A stretch of 64,000 bases of DNA from CAWCBG01 sp963793845 (GTDB lineage Bacteria > Acidobacteriota > Terriglobia > Terriglobales > Acidobacteriaceae), in contig CAWCBG010000007.1 of the NCBI GenBank assembly GCA_963793845.1, positions 1 to 64,000 of the forward strand. Reading direction: 5' to 3'. The translations under genes and the position numbers were made by a program. The number at the start of each line of letters is the position of its first letter. Position 1 is the first letter of the stretch. Below, piece by piece: positions 45,403 through 54,776 of the stretch. Under the pieces are notes generated by a model, which was not told the origin of the DNA, ran no database searches, and was given only the letters and a program-made list of their open reading frames with translations.

Positions 45403-47193
45403 TTAGTCGCCTGACGCCGTTTGCGCCAGATTGTCTATGGCAACCATGGCAGCAGCGGTTGCCGGCAGACGCGCCTCGCACGTTTCGGGTCTGGCAGAGC
45501 GGGTTGCCGTTGAAGCTGTGGCTGTGGCCGTCCAGTTGCGCCGTTCCAGGAATGTCTTCGGTTCGTAGGTCGCGCCTTTGGCGAGACGCCGATCTTCGCG
45601 CTTCGAGGTCCAGAACAATACCGGGCCTAGCGCCATGCGAAGCAGTTTGGTGGCGCTTCCGAACTCAGCTTCAATCTCGCGACGCAGGTTGCGAATTTTG
45701 CCGGCGATCAGCGGATTTGTATTGCGCAGTCGCTTTTCCATCGCCCAGAGCGCCGCGTTGTAGGTGGTGCGCAGCTTGCCGGCTTCGTGGACAAAGCGGG
45801 CGCGCACGCGCGGGTCGGCGTGATGGCCGTGGCGCTTCCATCCCTGGAACAGGGTTTCGCAAATGCGAAACAGGCTGGGACCGTTACGCTCGAAGTCGCG
45901 GCGGAAGGCCCAGTCGAGAAATATCTTGGACTCGTCGCGCGAAATGGCCGCGTGCTGGTAGTTGAATTTGTATTGTCCGTGAATGTCGGCCACGTCGACG
46001 TCCTTCAGCATGCGGCCTTCGTTCTGCATCTGCGCATGGAGCGGCGTTCCCGGCACCGGCGTGTAGAGCATGAACTGATGAAAGTCGGTGCCATGCGAGA
46101 TGGCGTAATCCAGCTCCGCTTTGATGTTGGCGGGCGTGTGATGCTCCAGGCCAACAATGCTCGAGCCCAGCAGCTTGATGCCGTGGCTGCGCAGCTCGGC
46201 CGCCAATGTGCGCGTGTCGGAGTTCTTCAACTTGGCGTAGGACGAGTTCGGCGACTCCAGTCCCACCCAGATCCAGGAGATGCCGAGCTCGACCAGTTCG
46301 TCCGTTGAGTACTTTTTGATCGCGTTGACGGAGGAGAAGACATACAGCGCCCAACTCTTTCCCGACTCCTTCATGCGTCTGAGCAACTGCAGAGCACGAG
46401 GACGGTTGAGCAGGAAATTCTCATCCATGACGAAGAACGACTTCACCTTCAGGGAGCGCTCCATCTGTTCCATTACGTCGAACAACTCGTCGCCGGATTG
46501 GTAGAAGTGGATGCTCTTACCCTTGCCGCCAAAGAAGGATGAAGTCGTGCAGAAGTTGCAGCCCAGGGGGCAGCCAACAGAAGGAACAATGGTCGCTGCG
46601 GTGTCCTTAGTCGTGTCGGGAATCCGCATGCCAAGAACTCGGAAGCCGAACCCGGAAAGAATCTCAGGATGCTCGATGGGGGCTTTCGGATCTTCGCCCA
46701 GGTAGCCGCGCATCCACGAGATTCCTTCGCCCTTCACGATGTGATCGGCATCCAGCATATCTTCGACGCCGGGAATTGCCGCCACGTGTCCACCCACCAC
46801 GATCACGGAATTCGGTGACAGCTCGCGCACCTTGCGGCACATCTCACGGACTTTGCCCAGATTGGGGATGATGCCGGAGATGCCGACGATGTCGTATTCA
46901 TGCGACGTGAGTTCGCGCTCAAACGCTTTCAGGGTAGGGAAGTCCAGTAGCGTGCATGGTGCAGAAATGTTCCGCTGGATCATCATCAAGCCCCACGACC
47001 GGTGGAACATGCGCAGCGAGAAGCTGCCCTGCTCGCGAGTGACCTGGTTGTGGTACAGCTCCATCGGATTGATGGCGCGGCTGCCGAACTCGTCATCGCG
47101 CGCGTAAGGCCCGAAAACAGATGACAAAAGCACGCGCGCCTGAATTCCTTTAGGATGGGAAACCACTGAATGCATGCCCGATATCGAAACCAT
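45403..47193 (-). CDS. Radical SAM protein with B12-binding-like N-domain
   Basis: 596 aa. Residues about 60-170 look like a cobalamin-binding Rossmann domain (YDIVGISGIIPNLGKVREMCRKVRELSPNSVIVVGGHVA) but lack the DxHxxG cobalt ligand. Residues 200-430 form the radical-SAM barrel with CxxxCxxC at VGCPLGCNFCTTSSFF. The rest is an extended C-terminal domain of about 150 aa, mostly Arg/Ala-rich helices. BchE/HpnJ-like family, i.e. methylation or C-C coupling of lipids or cofactors; the substrate is not identifiable. Long enough to be related to Tes/Mss lipid-coupling enzymes, but that is only a hypothesis. Confidence 0.75.
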   Translation of the reverse strand: MVSISGMHSVVSHPKGIQARVLLSSVFGPYARDDEFGSRAINPMELYHNQVTREQGSFSLRMFHRSWGLMMIQRNISAPCTLLDFPTLKAFERELTSHEYDIVGISGIIPNLGKVREMCRKVRELSPNSVIVVGGHVAAIPGVEDMLDADHIVKGEGISWMRGYLGEDPKAPIEHPEILSGFGFRVLGMRIPDTTKDTAATIVPSVGCPLGCNFCTTSSFFGGKGKSIHFYQSGDELFDVMEQMERSLKVKSFFVMDENFLLNRPRALQLLRRMKESGKSWALYVFSSVNAIKKYSTDELVELGISWIWVGLESPNSSYAKLKNSDTRTLAAELRSHGIKLLGSSIVGLEHHTPANIKAELDYAISHGTDFHQFMLYTPVPGTPLHAQMQNEGRMLKDVDVADIHGQYKFNYQHAAISRDESKIFLDWAFRRDFERNGPSLFRICETLFQGWKRHGHHADPRVRARFVHEAGKLRTTYNAALWAMEKRLRNTNPLIAGKIRNLRREIEAEFGSATKLLRMALGPVLFWTSKREDRRLAKGATYEPKTFLERRNWTATATASTATRSARPETCEARLPATAAAMVAIDNLAQTASGD

Positions 47194-47312
47194 GCATCCA
47201 TGGTAGGAAGGTGTCTGAATAATCGCTGTGATGTGAGCCGCTTCCGCGGTTGGTATGACAGAAGTATTACATTGCTTTCGGATTCGGATTTGCGAGGAGA
47301 CCCCGGGCTGTA

Positions 47313-48881
47313 ATGGCAGAGAACGCGAACCCCGTCCATCCTGAGATTAATCCCTGGCTCATTGCGATCGCGGTCATGTCGAGCACATTCATGGAGGTGC
47401 TCGATACGACGGTGGTGAACGTGTCGCTGCCGCACATTGCCGGCAGCCTGTCGGCATCCAACGACGAAGCGACCTGGACGCTGACTTCCTACCTGGTGGC
47501 GAACGCAATCATTCTGCCTATGACGGGCTGGCTGGCGGGCCGCTTCGGCCGCAAGCGTCTGCTACTGCTCTCGGTCACCGGCTTTACAGCCGCCTCTTTT
47601 CTATGCGGACTGGCGCCGTCTCTATCATTCCTCATTGTCTGCCGCGTCATCCAGGGCGCCTGCGGCGGCGGTCTGCAACCGCTATCGCAGGCAATACTGA
47701 TGGAATCGTTTCCGCCCGAGAAGCGCGGTCAGGCGATGGCTTTCTGGGCGCTGGGAATCGTGGTCGCTCCTATGCTTGGCCCGGTTGCGGGAGGGTGGCT
47801 TACCGATAATTACAGTTGGCGATGGGTGTTCTATATCAACGTTCCCATCGGAGTCGTTGCACTCCTCCTGACCCAGCTCTTCATCTACGATCCTCCATAT
47901 TTGCGGCGTCAGAAGACCGGTATCGACTTCTGGGGAATCGGATTGCTTGCCCTCGGAATCGGCAGTCTGCAGATCATGCTCGACAAAGGTCAGGAGGACG
48001 ACTGGTTCGGCTCTCACTTCATCGTGACTCTGGCGGTGCTGGCAATCACTGGACTAGCCGCGCTGGTGATTCGCGAGTTGAAGGCCAAGCATCCAGTCAT
48101 CGACCTGGGGGTGTTCAAATATCGATCCTTTGCCGTGGGCACGTTTCTGATGACGCTGATCGGCTTCGTGCTGTACGGCAGCACAGTGCTGCTTCCGTTA
48201 TTTATGCAGGTGCTGCTCGGTTACACAGCTACGCACGCGGGCGTCACCAACCTGCCTCGCGGGCTGGCGTCGTTCCTGATCATGCCCTTCGTCGGCCGAC
48301 TGACAGGGAAGGTTGACCACCGTAAGCTGTTGGCCATTGGCCTGGTGGTATCGGCCTACGCAATGTGGGAGTTGTCACGGTTCAGCTTAAACGTCGGTTA
48401 CTGGGATTTCGTTTGGCCGCTTATGCTGCAGGGCGCCGCCTTAGGCTTTATCTTCGTACCTCTGACCACCATTACCAACAACCCTATACCCAATGAGCGA
48501 ATGGGGAACGCCACCAGCATTTTCAACCTGATGCGTAATATCGGAGCCAGTATCGGGATTTCGATGGTCACGACGGTGCAGTTCCGCGCGCAACAGGCGC
48601 ATATCAATCGGCTCAGCTCGCACGTCTATCCCGAGAACCCGGCTGCCCGTCAGATGTTCCAGGGACTGAAGGCGTACTTCATGGGGCAAGGGGCGAGCGC
48701 CGCGACCGCAACCCAGCAGGCGTACGAAGCGATGTGGGGAATGGTGCAACGCCAGGCCGCGATGCTCTCGTACAACGACACATTCCTCTTCCTGGCGATT
48801 ATCTTCGTAGCGATGTTTCCATTCCTCTTCCTGCTCCGCAAGCCAAGGGCGAAGAAGGGCGCCGCCGCGATGATGCATTGA
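47313..48881 (+). CDS. DHA2-family multidrug MFS exporter (EmrB/QacA-like)
   Basis: 522 aa, 14 predicted spans. Motif A is AGRFGRKRLLLLS near residue 80; the antiporter motif C-like segment is ALGIVVAPMLGPVAGGWLTDNYSWRWVFYINVPIG, with the highly conserved WRWxFxINxPxG. Ends in a cytoplasmic basic tail. It probably exports toxic hydrophobic compounds by proton antiport. EmrB normally works with EmrA and TolC; no EmrA gene is adjacent. Divergent from the radical-SAM gene. Confidence 0.9.
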   Translation: MAENANPVHPEINPWLIAIAVMSSTFMEVLDTTVVNVSLPHIAGSLSASNDEATWTLTSYLVANAIILPMTGWLAGRFGRKRLLLLSVTGFTAASFLCGLAPSLSFLIVCRVIQGACGGGLQPLSQAILMESFPPEKRGQAMAFWALGIVVAPMLGPVAGGWLTDNYSWRWVFYINVPIGVVALLLTQLFIYDPPYLRRQKTGIDFWGIGLLALGIGSLQIMLDKGQEDDWFGSHFIVTLAVLAITGLAALVIRELKAKHPVIDLGVFKYRSFAVGTFLMTLIGFVLYGSTVLLPLFMQVLLGYTATHAGVTNLPRGLASFLIMPFVGRLTGKVDHRKLLAIGLVVSAYAMWELSRFSLNVGYWDFVWPLMLQGAALGFIFVPLTTITNNPIPNERMGNATSIFNLMRNIGASIGISMVTTVQFRAQQAHINRLSSHVYPENPAARQMFQGLKAYFMGQGASAATATQQAYEAMWGMVQRQAAMLSYNDTFLFLAIIFVAMFPFLFLLRKPRAKKGAAAMMH

Positions 48882-48929
48882 AAAAGGGAGCAGCGAGCGC
48901 CGCTCCCTTCTACGACACACCTCCGTCAG

Positions 48930-49436
48930 CTACTCCGCCGGAGGTTCGGCTGGCGGTTGGGACATCTTCTGAATGTGCTGATTGATCCGGTTGATCTCAT
49001 CTGCGCGAAGTTGATCGGCCTTGGTGCGCTGCTCGGGCGTCAGAATCTGGGTATAGATCTGATGCTGCAGGGCCTCGCGCTGCACGGTCATCTGCGCTTG
49101 CAGTTGGGCCTGCTGGGCGGCGAGGGTCTGTATCTTCGCCTGGTCGTAGGCTCCGTTGGCAGTGGCCTGCAACATGCCAATGCGAATCTGGGCAAGCTGC
49201 TGGCCAACCGTCTGCATGGATGCGCGCTGTGTCTTCATCAGCGCTTTTACCTGTTGCCTTTGTGCGTCTGTGAGGTTCAGTTCACGCATCATGAAACCAG
49301 GACCGGCATGACCTGGCCCACCGAAGCCATGTCCGCCGGGGCCGCCTTCCGGACCTTGGGCATAGGACAGCATCGCCGTGCCGCACAGCATAAGTGCCAG
49401 TAGAGCTACCGCGACGGCTACAAATTTTGTTCTCAT
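48930..49436 (-). CDS. Spy/CpxP-like periplasmic LTxxQ protein
   Basis: 168 aa. I use ATG 49436, which sits 10 nt after GGAG; the ATG at 49445 is too close. A signal peptide ends SYAQG, then a Gly-rich region, then the LTDAQRQQVKALMKTQRASMQ helix and the second LTPEQRTKADQL, both LTxxQ motifs. These proteins are small periplasmic chaperones or metal/stress sensors (Spy, CpxP, ZraP). It is convergent with the MFS exporter. Confidence 0.8.
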   Translation of the reverse strand: MRTKFVAVAVALLALMLCGTAMLSYAQGPEGGPGGHGFGGPGHAGPGFMMRELNLTDAQRQQVKALMKTQRASMQTVGQQLAQIRIGMLQATANGAYDQAKIQTLAAQQAQLQAQMTVQREALQHQIYTQILTPEQRTKADQLRADEINRINQHIQKMSQPPAEPPAE

Positions 49437-49645
49437 ATCTCGCATTCTCCTAAACTTGTCTGACAGTTCATCTGTCGATCATTGAAACCCGGATCCCCCG
49501 CGACTGACGGTTAAGTCTGGTAACGCGAGAGTAAAGTTTTGTCGCAAAAATGGTTTGCCAAAACCTGTTTGTGAACAGCCTGCGGATCAATCGTTTCGCG
49601 GGATGTCTGTAAGCTATTGCGGTCCAGAAATTGAAAAGTTCCCAT

Positions 49646-50050
49646 ATGTCTTCGAAACCGGATGAAAATCACGACTTCGCGTTGGGTATGGACCGTCCGA
49701 TCTTGCGTCGCGATTTCCTTGGCGCGACGTTGCTCGCCTCCGGCGGCCTGCGGATGGGCGGTGCTTCTCCGGCCGAGTTGCTGGCAGTGAGGGACGAATG
49801 GACAGGATGCGGGGGCGTGGGCGACTAAGGAGATTCGAATGGAAATATCTTCGAAGTCATGATGGCGGGCCACGAGATTCGGGATGGTATTTACGGCGGC
49901 AAGCCGCTCGATGCCATCGACAGCGGCGAAAGATTTGACTGCGTCGTAGTCGTGGGTGGCATCAACGGCTTGGCGGTTGCTCCGTTTTTCGGCGGCAGAC
50001 GAAATGGAAGGGAGTTGAATGGTCCTGGACAACCACTCCATGAGCAAGAA
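49646..50050 (+). pseudogene. Remnant of a Tat-secreted FAD-dependent oxidoreductase (spermidine dehydrogenase-like)
   Basis: The reading starts at ATG 49646: a Tat-type leader with ALGMDRPILRRDFLGATLLASGG. It stops at TAA 49826-49828, and the continuing family sequence resumes in another frame: IFEVMMAGHEIRDGIY, then the dinucleotide-binding strand FDCVVVVGGINGLAVAPFFGGR (normally VVVGGGISGLAAAYFYRK). Nothing recognisable follows; the rest of the ~600-aa enzyme is lost. The frame of the remnant happens to run into cutA. Confidence 0.7.
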
Positions 50051-50146
50051 ATGAATTGGGCTCATGCCTTTGGCCGGAAGGACGAAGAGAAAGTGCGTGC
50101 AGCGGACGTGCTACAGTCGCACGAAAGCAGTTGCACGAGGTGTCCA

Positions 50147-50470
50147 ATGACCGATGCGCGAATCATGCTGACAACCGTGGGCTCGAGAGAACATGCCGGG
50201 CAACTGGCAACCCATTTCGTCGAGCGGCGCCTTGCCGCCTGCGTCAATATCATCGGCCCAATTACTTCGGTCTATCGCTGGAAAGGAAAGGTCGAGAGCC
50301 AGGAGGAATATCTGCTTTTCATTAAGACCACTCAACAGCGGACGGCGGAGCTGGCGTCGGCCTTGCAGGACTTGCATCCGTACGAACTACCGGAGTTGAT
50401 AGAAATCACGATTCCTGGAGGAAGCAAGACTTATCTCGATTGGCTCACAGCAGAAGTGAGCCCGCAGTGA
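50147..50470 (+). CDS. cutA: CutA1-like divalent-ion tolerance protein
   Basis: 107 aa from ATG 50147 (GAGG upstream). The same frame is open back to 49859 because of the upstream pseudogene remnant, but CutA proteins start here. Typical elements: LTTVGSREHAGQLATHFVERRLAACVNIIGPITSVYRWKGKVESQEEYLLFIKTT, ending with YELPELIEITIPGGSKTYLDWL. It is a trimeric ferredoxin-like-fold protein; the role in metal tolerance is poorly defined even in well-studied species. Confidence 0.85.
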   Translation: MTDARIMLTTVGSREHAGQLATHFVERRLAACVNIIGPITSVYRWKGKVESQEEYLLFIKTTQQRTAELASALQDLHPYELPELIEITIPGGSKTYLDWLTAEVSPQ

Positions 50471-50532
50471 TGAGGACGATGAAGTTCCGAGCGCAGTTGC
50501 TCAGTGCGTGCGAGAAGAGAACGAAGGCGAGC

Positions 50533-50913
50533 TTAGGCGTGGGCCTTGAACAGAGCCGAGAGCTTCGCGGCGATATCAGTATTGCGGTCCATGATGCTCC
50601 CTGAGTTAACGCTGGAAACCGACGCGGCGGGGTCGTGGTCTTCTGCCAGCAACAGAATGCGGACGTCGGGATGCATACGCTGCACGGATTCAGAGAAGAC
50701 TCTCCCATCGGAGTTGGGAAGGTCGTTGGAGAGGATGATTGCGTCCGGTGACAGCTTGGACAGCAGCGGGAGCGTGCAAGCAGGGTTCACTTCGGTGATG
50801 ACGCCAATGGCGCGATAGCCCGATTTCCTTACGCGGGCGCAGACCCCGCGTACCGTCTCTGGCCTGCCGCCGACGCACACCACCGTTGTGGCATGGGGTT
50901 CTTCTTGGTTCAT
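50533..50913 (-). CDS. Receiver-like domain protein lacking the phosphoacceptor
   Basis: 126 aa. The alternation resembles a CheY-type receiver: VVCVGGRPETVRGVCARVRKSGYRAIGVITEVN..LLSKLSPDAIILSNDLPNSDGRVFSESVQRMHPDVRILLLAEDHD. The strand-3 Asp seems shifted (LSNDLP), and the usual acidic pair near the N-terminus is absent, so phosphorylation is doubtful. No output domain. It lies 99 nt downstream of the glycerate kinase gene on the same strand. Confidence 0.55.
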   Translation of the reverse strand: MNQEEPHATTVVCVGGRPETVRGVCARVRKSGYRAIGVITEVNPACTLPLLSKLSPDAIILSNDLPNSDGRVFSESVQRMHPDVRILLLAEDHDPAASVSSVNSGSIMDRNTDIAAKLSALFKAHA

Positions 50914-51012
50914 ATTTGGCCTCGGGAGTTAAAAGAGACACATTAATAGCGGAGTAATATCTAACTGTCAATGGTATAGCACGAATTGACAATAGATAAC
51001 TGATCAGAGCCG

Positions 51013-52360
51013 TCAGGCGAGCAGGATTCTCAGGTCCCTTACATTGTTGCCGGTCGGGCCAGTCATGATCGCGTCGTCTAACACCGTGAGCAGCGGGAAT
51101 CCATTGAATTCCGCCAGAGCCTCCGAGACGTCCAGGCCCTTTTGAGCAGCGCGCTCCAGCGTCGTTCCGTCCACAACTGCGCCGGCTGCCGGACTGTTTC
51201 CATCGATGCCGTCGGTGCCGGCGCTCAACACAGTGATGGGCTCGCCCGCTATCTTCTGTGCAGCAGTAGAGTACGAACTGCTGGTTGCGTCCTCCAATGC
51301 CGGAGCTGTCGCCGACCTTGACCGTGACTTCGCCGCCGGAGATCAGGCAGACGCGCGGCCGGTTGCGACGTAGTTCGCGCAAATGATCAAGGAGATGATC
51401 GGCGGCCCGCCGATAGTCCCAGTCATCGCATGAGTCGTCGATCTCAACCGCGAAACCAGCCGACGCCGCGCACTCCATAGCGGCCTGCTGCGCTGTCGTG
51501 TTCGACAGCACCGTGTAAAAGCGCGAGTGTTCGAAGGCCGGGTCGCCGGGTTTGGGTGTCTCCTGCAGGTGCCTTTCATCGAACAGCACGCGGACTGCAG
51601 GCGGAAAGCGCTGAAGGAGACCGTATTGCGCGGCAATCGCATGACAGTCGGCGACGGTCGTGCTGTCCGGCATGGTGGGGCCCGAGGCAAGGGCGTCCAG
51701 CGAGCGGTCCGGCACATCGGAAACCAGAATCGACGCCTGAACCGCAGGATATGCGGCCTTCGCCAGGCGTCCACCCTTTAGCGCCGACAGATGCTTGCGG
51801 ATGGCGTTGATCTCCGCGATGGGCGCACCGGAGTGCACCAGGGCCTGATAGGTCTCAACGACCTCGGGGAGGGAAATGTCCTCGCGGATCGGTTTTTCCG
51901 CAATGGCCGAGGCGCCGCCGCTGATGCAGTAGATCACCAGCGTGGACGGCGATGAGGTTCGCAGCAGATCAAGGATGGCATCGGCCGCCCGCAAAGACTC
52001 CTGATTGGGAAGAGGATGGCCGCCACAGAAATAGCGGAAGCCGTGAACTGGATGATCGGGCGGGTCAGGAGCAGCGACGATTCCTGTGAGACCAGCTCTA
52101 ACGATGCCCGCAAGCGCCTCGGCCATGGTGTGTCCGGCTTTGCCGATGGAGATGACAAGAGTGCGCGCAAACGATGCGAGATCGTGGATGGTGTCGTCCA
52201 GCCGCAGCGCGCTACCGTCGTACTGAATGTGGCGGGAAAAGGCCCGAGGGATGCTGCACTCGCTTAAAGCATGATCGAAGATGGCGCGTGCCTGTGCGCG
52301 CATCTCGCGGAATTGTTCGTACGCGGAGCCTATGTCGACTGGGTGGTCGGGGCCGGACAT
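51013..52360 (-). CDS. Glycerate 2-kinase (GckA/TtuD, MOFRL), interrupted by a frameshift
   Basis: About 448 aa in two frames. The N-terminal segment (residues 1-365) has the glycerate-kinase fold: LVISIGKAGHTMAEALAG, YFCGGHPLPNQESL, YCISGGASAIAEKPI and INAIRKHLSALKGGRLA, ending GGEVTVKVGDSSGIGGRNQQF. The C-terminal MOFRL part is in the other frame (VLSAGTDGIDGNSPAAGAVVDG; LLTVLDDAIMTGPTGNNVRDL). The break lies around 51262-51275, after FVLY; a single-base change restores it. It phosphorylates D-glycerate to 2-phosphoglycerate. As in pgm, only one indel is seen, so a sequencing error cannot be excluded. Confidence 0.8.
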
Positions 52361-52719
52361 TCGGGGAGATTATAAGCGGTGTCGCAAAATACCCGGGTGC
52401 GCCATGAAACTGGAGAGAGGAAACAAAATTGTCGTCATTGCGAGCACAGCACCCGCTTGCTTCTTTCGACCCGCGCTTTGGCGGGTCGGCGGGTGCGCAG
52501 TCGAGCAACCTGCTGTCGCGAGCAGTGGCCGCAATGCCGGCGACAGCAGGTTCCTCGACTCCGCTGCGCTGCGCTCGGAATGACGAACGTTGGGAGTGGC
52601 TGCGCTGCGCTCGGAATGACGAACGTGGGAGTGGCCGCGCTCCGCTCGGAATGCCGTCCCTCGGAATGCCATTCGATGAGGCGGGTCTCAGCTACCAGGG
52701 TCTTGCGGGTAATTCGCCT
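52361..52719. repeat. Long-form GTCATT repeat cluster
   Basis: The intergenic space is largely one element: the left arm at 52433 (CGTCATTGCGAGCACAGC), an internal hairpin GACCCGCGCTTTGGCGGGTC, AGTCGAGCAACCTGCTGTCG and the right arm AGCAGGTTCCTCGACTCCGC...GCGCTCGGAATGACG up to 52585. It is followed by two or three partial direct copies of GGAATGACGAACG with intervening GTGGCTGCGCT (to about 52670). No gene. Confidence 0.85.
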
Positions 52720-53370
52720 TTACAAACCCTGCTCCTGCAGCCAGCTTTCGATGGTCATGCGCATTTCGTTCAGGTGCCCGGCAAAGTAGTGGTCGCCGGG
52801 AATGAACACCAGCTCTTTCGGTTCGGCGGCAAGTGCTACGGCCTCTTCAAGCGCATCGTGCGGACCGAACTCATCGTGGTCGCCGCTGAGGAACAGCTTG
52901 GGCTTGGCACACTCCTGCAGGAATCCATAATCGTAGAGCCTGCCTTCAGCGTCGATGGGAGTTCCCAGCGAGATCAGCGCGCGCACATCGGGATTGGGGC
53001 AGGCGGCGCGTAACCCGGTGGCGGCGCCGAAGGAAAATCCCGCGAAGACGATCGGCAGGGCAAACTCCTGCTTCAGCCAAGCCAGCGCGGTTTGCACGTC
53101 GCGAACCTCTCCGCGCCCGTTATCGTGATGGCCCTCGCTCAGCCCGGTTCCGCGGAAGTTGAAGCGCAGCACAGGAAAGCCGCGCGAATGCAGCGCCTTC
53201 ATGGCGTGAAAGACGACTTTGTTGTGCATGGTTCCGCCGAACAGCGGGTGAGGATGGCAGACCAACGCCGAGTGGGTCGCCGTGGGCGAGCCGACGTTCA
53301 GCAGCGCTTCCAGTCTGCCGGCATCGCCCTCGAGAAAGAAAGATCGAATTGCGGAGTGTTGGGTAGACAA
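52720..53370 (-). CDS. Alpha/beta hydrolase (dienelactone-hydrolase-like/YqiA-like)
   Basis: 216 aa. The nucleophile elbow is FAGFSFGAATGLR (Ser at about 115), the oxyanion region is CHPHPLFGGTMHNKVV, the acid lies in LFLSGDHDEFGP and the His in FIPGDHYFAGHLNEM. The short length and the FRGTGLSEG motif resemble the small DUF-type/dienelactone hydrolases. Substrate unknown. Cytosolic. Confidence 0.8.
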   Translation of the reverse strand: MSTQHSAIRSFFLEGDAGRLEALLNVGSPTATHSALVCHPHPLFGGTMHNKVVFHAMKALHSRGFPVLRFNFRGTGLSEGHHDNGRGEVRDVQTALAWLKQEFALPIVFAGFSFGAATGLRAACPNPDVRALISLGTPIDAEGRLYDYGFLQECAKPKLFLSGDHDEFGPHDALEEAVALAAEPKELVFIPGDHYFAGHLNEMRMTIESWLQEQGL

Positions 53371-53433
53371 TGCGGTCGCTCGCCCGTCAGAAAATTGCGA
53401 ACGACCATCATAGCCGGAGCTTGCACAGCAGCT

Positions 53434-53643
53434 CTATTTTGGCGCTTTCTTCATCTGCGACAGCTTTACGTCGCGCCGGGGATGGTTGGCGCGTCCGTAA
53501 AGAAACATCACGGCAAAGAATGCATACACCACGATGGACAAGAGCGGATGGCCGAGTTGCGAAAAATAAGGAAGTCCCCAGATGCTGAAAGCCAGGACAG
53601 CCGCCAGCACCATCACTAGCCAATAACAATCTTTGCGTTGCAT
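53434..53643 (-). CDS. Small two-span membrane protein
   Basis: 69 aa with two hydrophobic stretches (WLVMVLAAVLAFSIWGL and LLSIVVYAFFAVMFLYG), a positive end and no known domain. A short open frame, but the composition is plausible for a real protein. It is 60 nt from the hydrolase gene. Confidence 0.5.
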   Translation of the reverse strand: MQRKDCYWLVMVLAAVLAFSIWGLPYFSQLGHPLLSIVVYAFFAVMFLYGRANHPRRDVKLSQMKKAPK

Positions 53644-53789
53644 ACCTACACCCGAATCGCCCTCGCGCCGGTCGCCCGATTCGCCGCGGCAGGTTATCTT
53701 GTACGTCTGGTTAGACGAATTGCTCCGGGGTGTGGTTTCCTCCGGACAGCAGTCTTTACAAAGCTTTACAGCACGCCAAGGAGCTGCGC

Positions 53790-54776
53790 ATGATCCGGTT
53801 CGGAATCGTTGGTTTTGGACTACACGCGGTAAAGCGGCTGATGCCCGGTTTCGGCATGGCCAAAAGCTGCACCGTCACAGCACTTTCGCGACGTGATCCG
53901 CAAAAGGCCAGGGAGTCCGCGGAGAACTATGCGATCCCACATGCCTTCAGCTCTACTGCCGAACTATGCGCCTGTCCAGACGTGGATGCGGTCTTTGTCA
54001 CCACGCCCGATGCCTTGCATCGCGCTGACGTGCTGGAGGCAATTCGCCATGGCAAGCCTGTGCTGTGCGAGAAGCCTATGGCGATGAATGCTGCCGAGGC
54101 GCGCGAGATGGTGCACGCCGCGCGCAACGCGGGAGTGATGCTGGGGGTGGCGCACGTCATGCGCTTCGAGGAGAGCGTGAAGTGGTTTCGTGAGCGTCTT
54201 GCGCAGCGGAGCATAGGCGGTCCGGTCATGGCGCGTGCCGATTTCGAGGCTCCGCTGATTGCCAGTGAACGCACCTGGATCAACGATCCCACATTGGCCA
54301 CCGGAGGCCCCATCGCTGACGTCGGAGTGCACTGTATCGACACTCTGCGCTTTGTGCTGGGCGACGAAGTGCGTACGGTGATGGCTCGCGCGCACTACGA
54401 CTCGCGCTGGGTCGTTGAAGCATCTGCCGCGCTGACCCTGGAATTTGCCGGCGGGACCATTGCTACCGTCGCGGTGTCAGGCCGCACTCCGTACCGGACT
54501 CTGCTGGAGGTGAGCGGCGAGGCAGGAATGCTGTCAGGGTTGAACGCGCTGAATGTGGAGCATCCGGTTACGCTGGAGCGACGGGCCGCCTTCGAGGTGC
54601 TGGAGACAACGACGGTGTCAAACCAGCAGGCCTACGCCGATCAGGTGGATGCGTTCGCCGCTGCCATCGAGGCAGGCCGCGACTTCGATATCTCCGGCGA
54701 AGAAGGCTGGAAGAACCAGTTGGTGCTCGATGCAGCTTTTCGCAGCGTGAAGAGCGGCAGAGTCGAGGCCGTGTGA
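53790..54776 (+). CDS. Gfo/Idh/MocA-family NAD(P)-dependent oxidoreductase
   Basis: 328 aa from ATG 53790 (AAGGAG upstream). The nucleotide-binding fingerprint FGIVGFGLHAVKRLMPGF is at the N-terminus; the sugar-oxidoreductase motif EKPMAMNAAEARE is near residue 93 and the catalytic region is GGPIADVGVHCIDTLRFVLG. Substrates of this family are pyranoses, inositols or related sugars. Monocistronic; repeats follow. Confidence 0.9.
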   Translation: MIRFGIVGFGLHAVKRLMPGFGMAKSCTVTALSRRDPQKARESAENYAIPHAFSSTAELCACPDVDAVFVTTPDALHRADVLEAIRHGKPVLCEKPMAMNAAEAREMVHAARNAGVMLGVAHVMRFEESVKWFRERLAQRSIGGPVMARADFEAPLIASERTWINDPTLATGGPIADVGVHCIDTLRFVLGDEVRTVMARAHYDSRWVVEASAALTLEFAGGTIATVAVSGRTPYRTLLEVSGEAGMLSGLNALNVEHPVTLERRAAFEVLETTTVSNQQAYADQVDAFAAAIEAGRDFDISGEEGWKNQLVLDAAFRSVKSGRVEAV

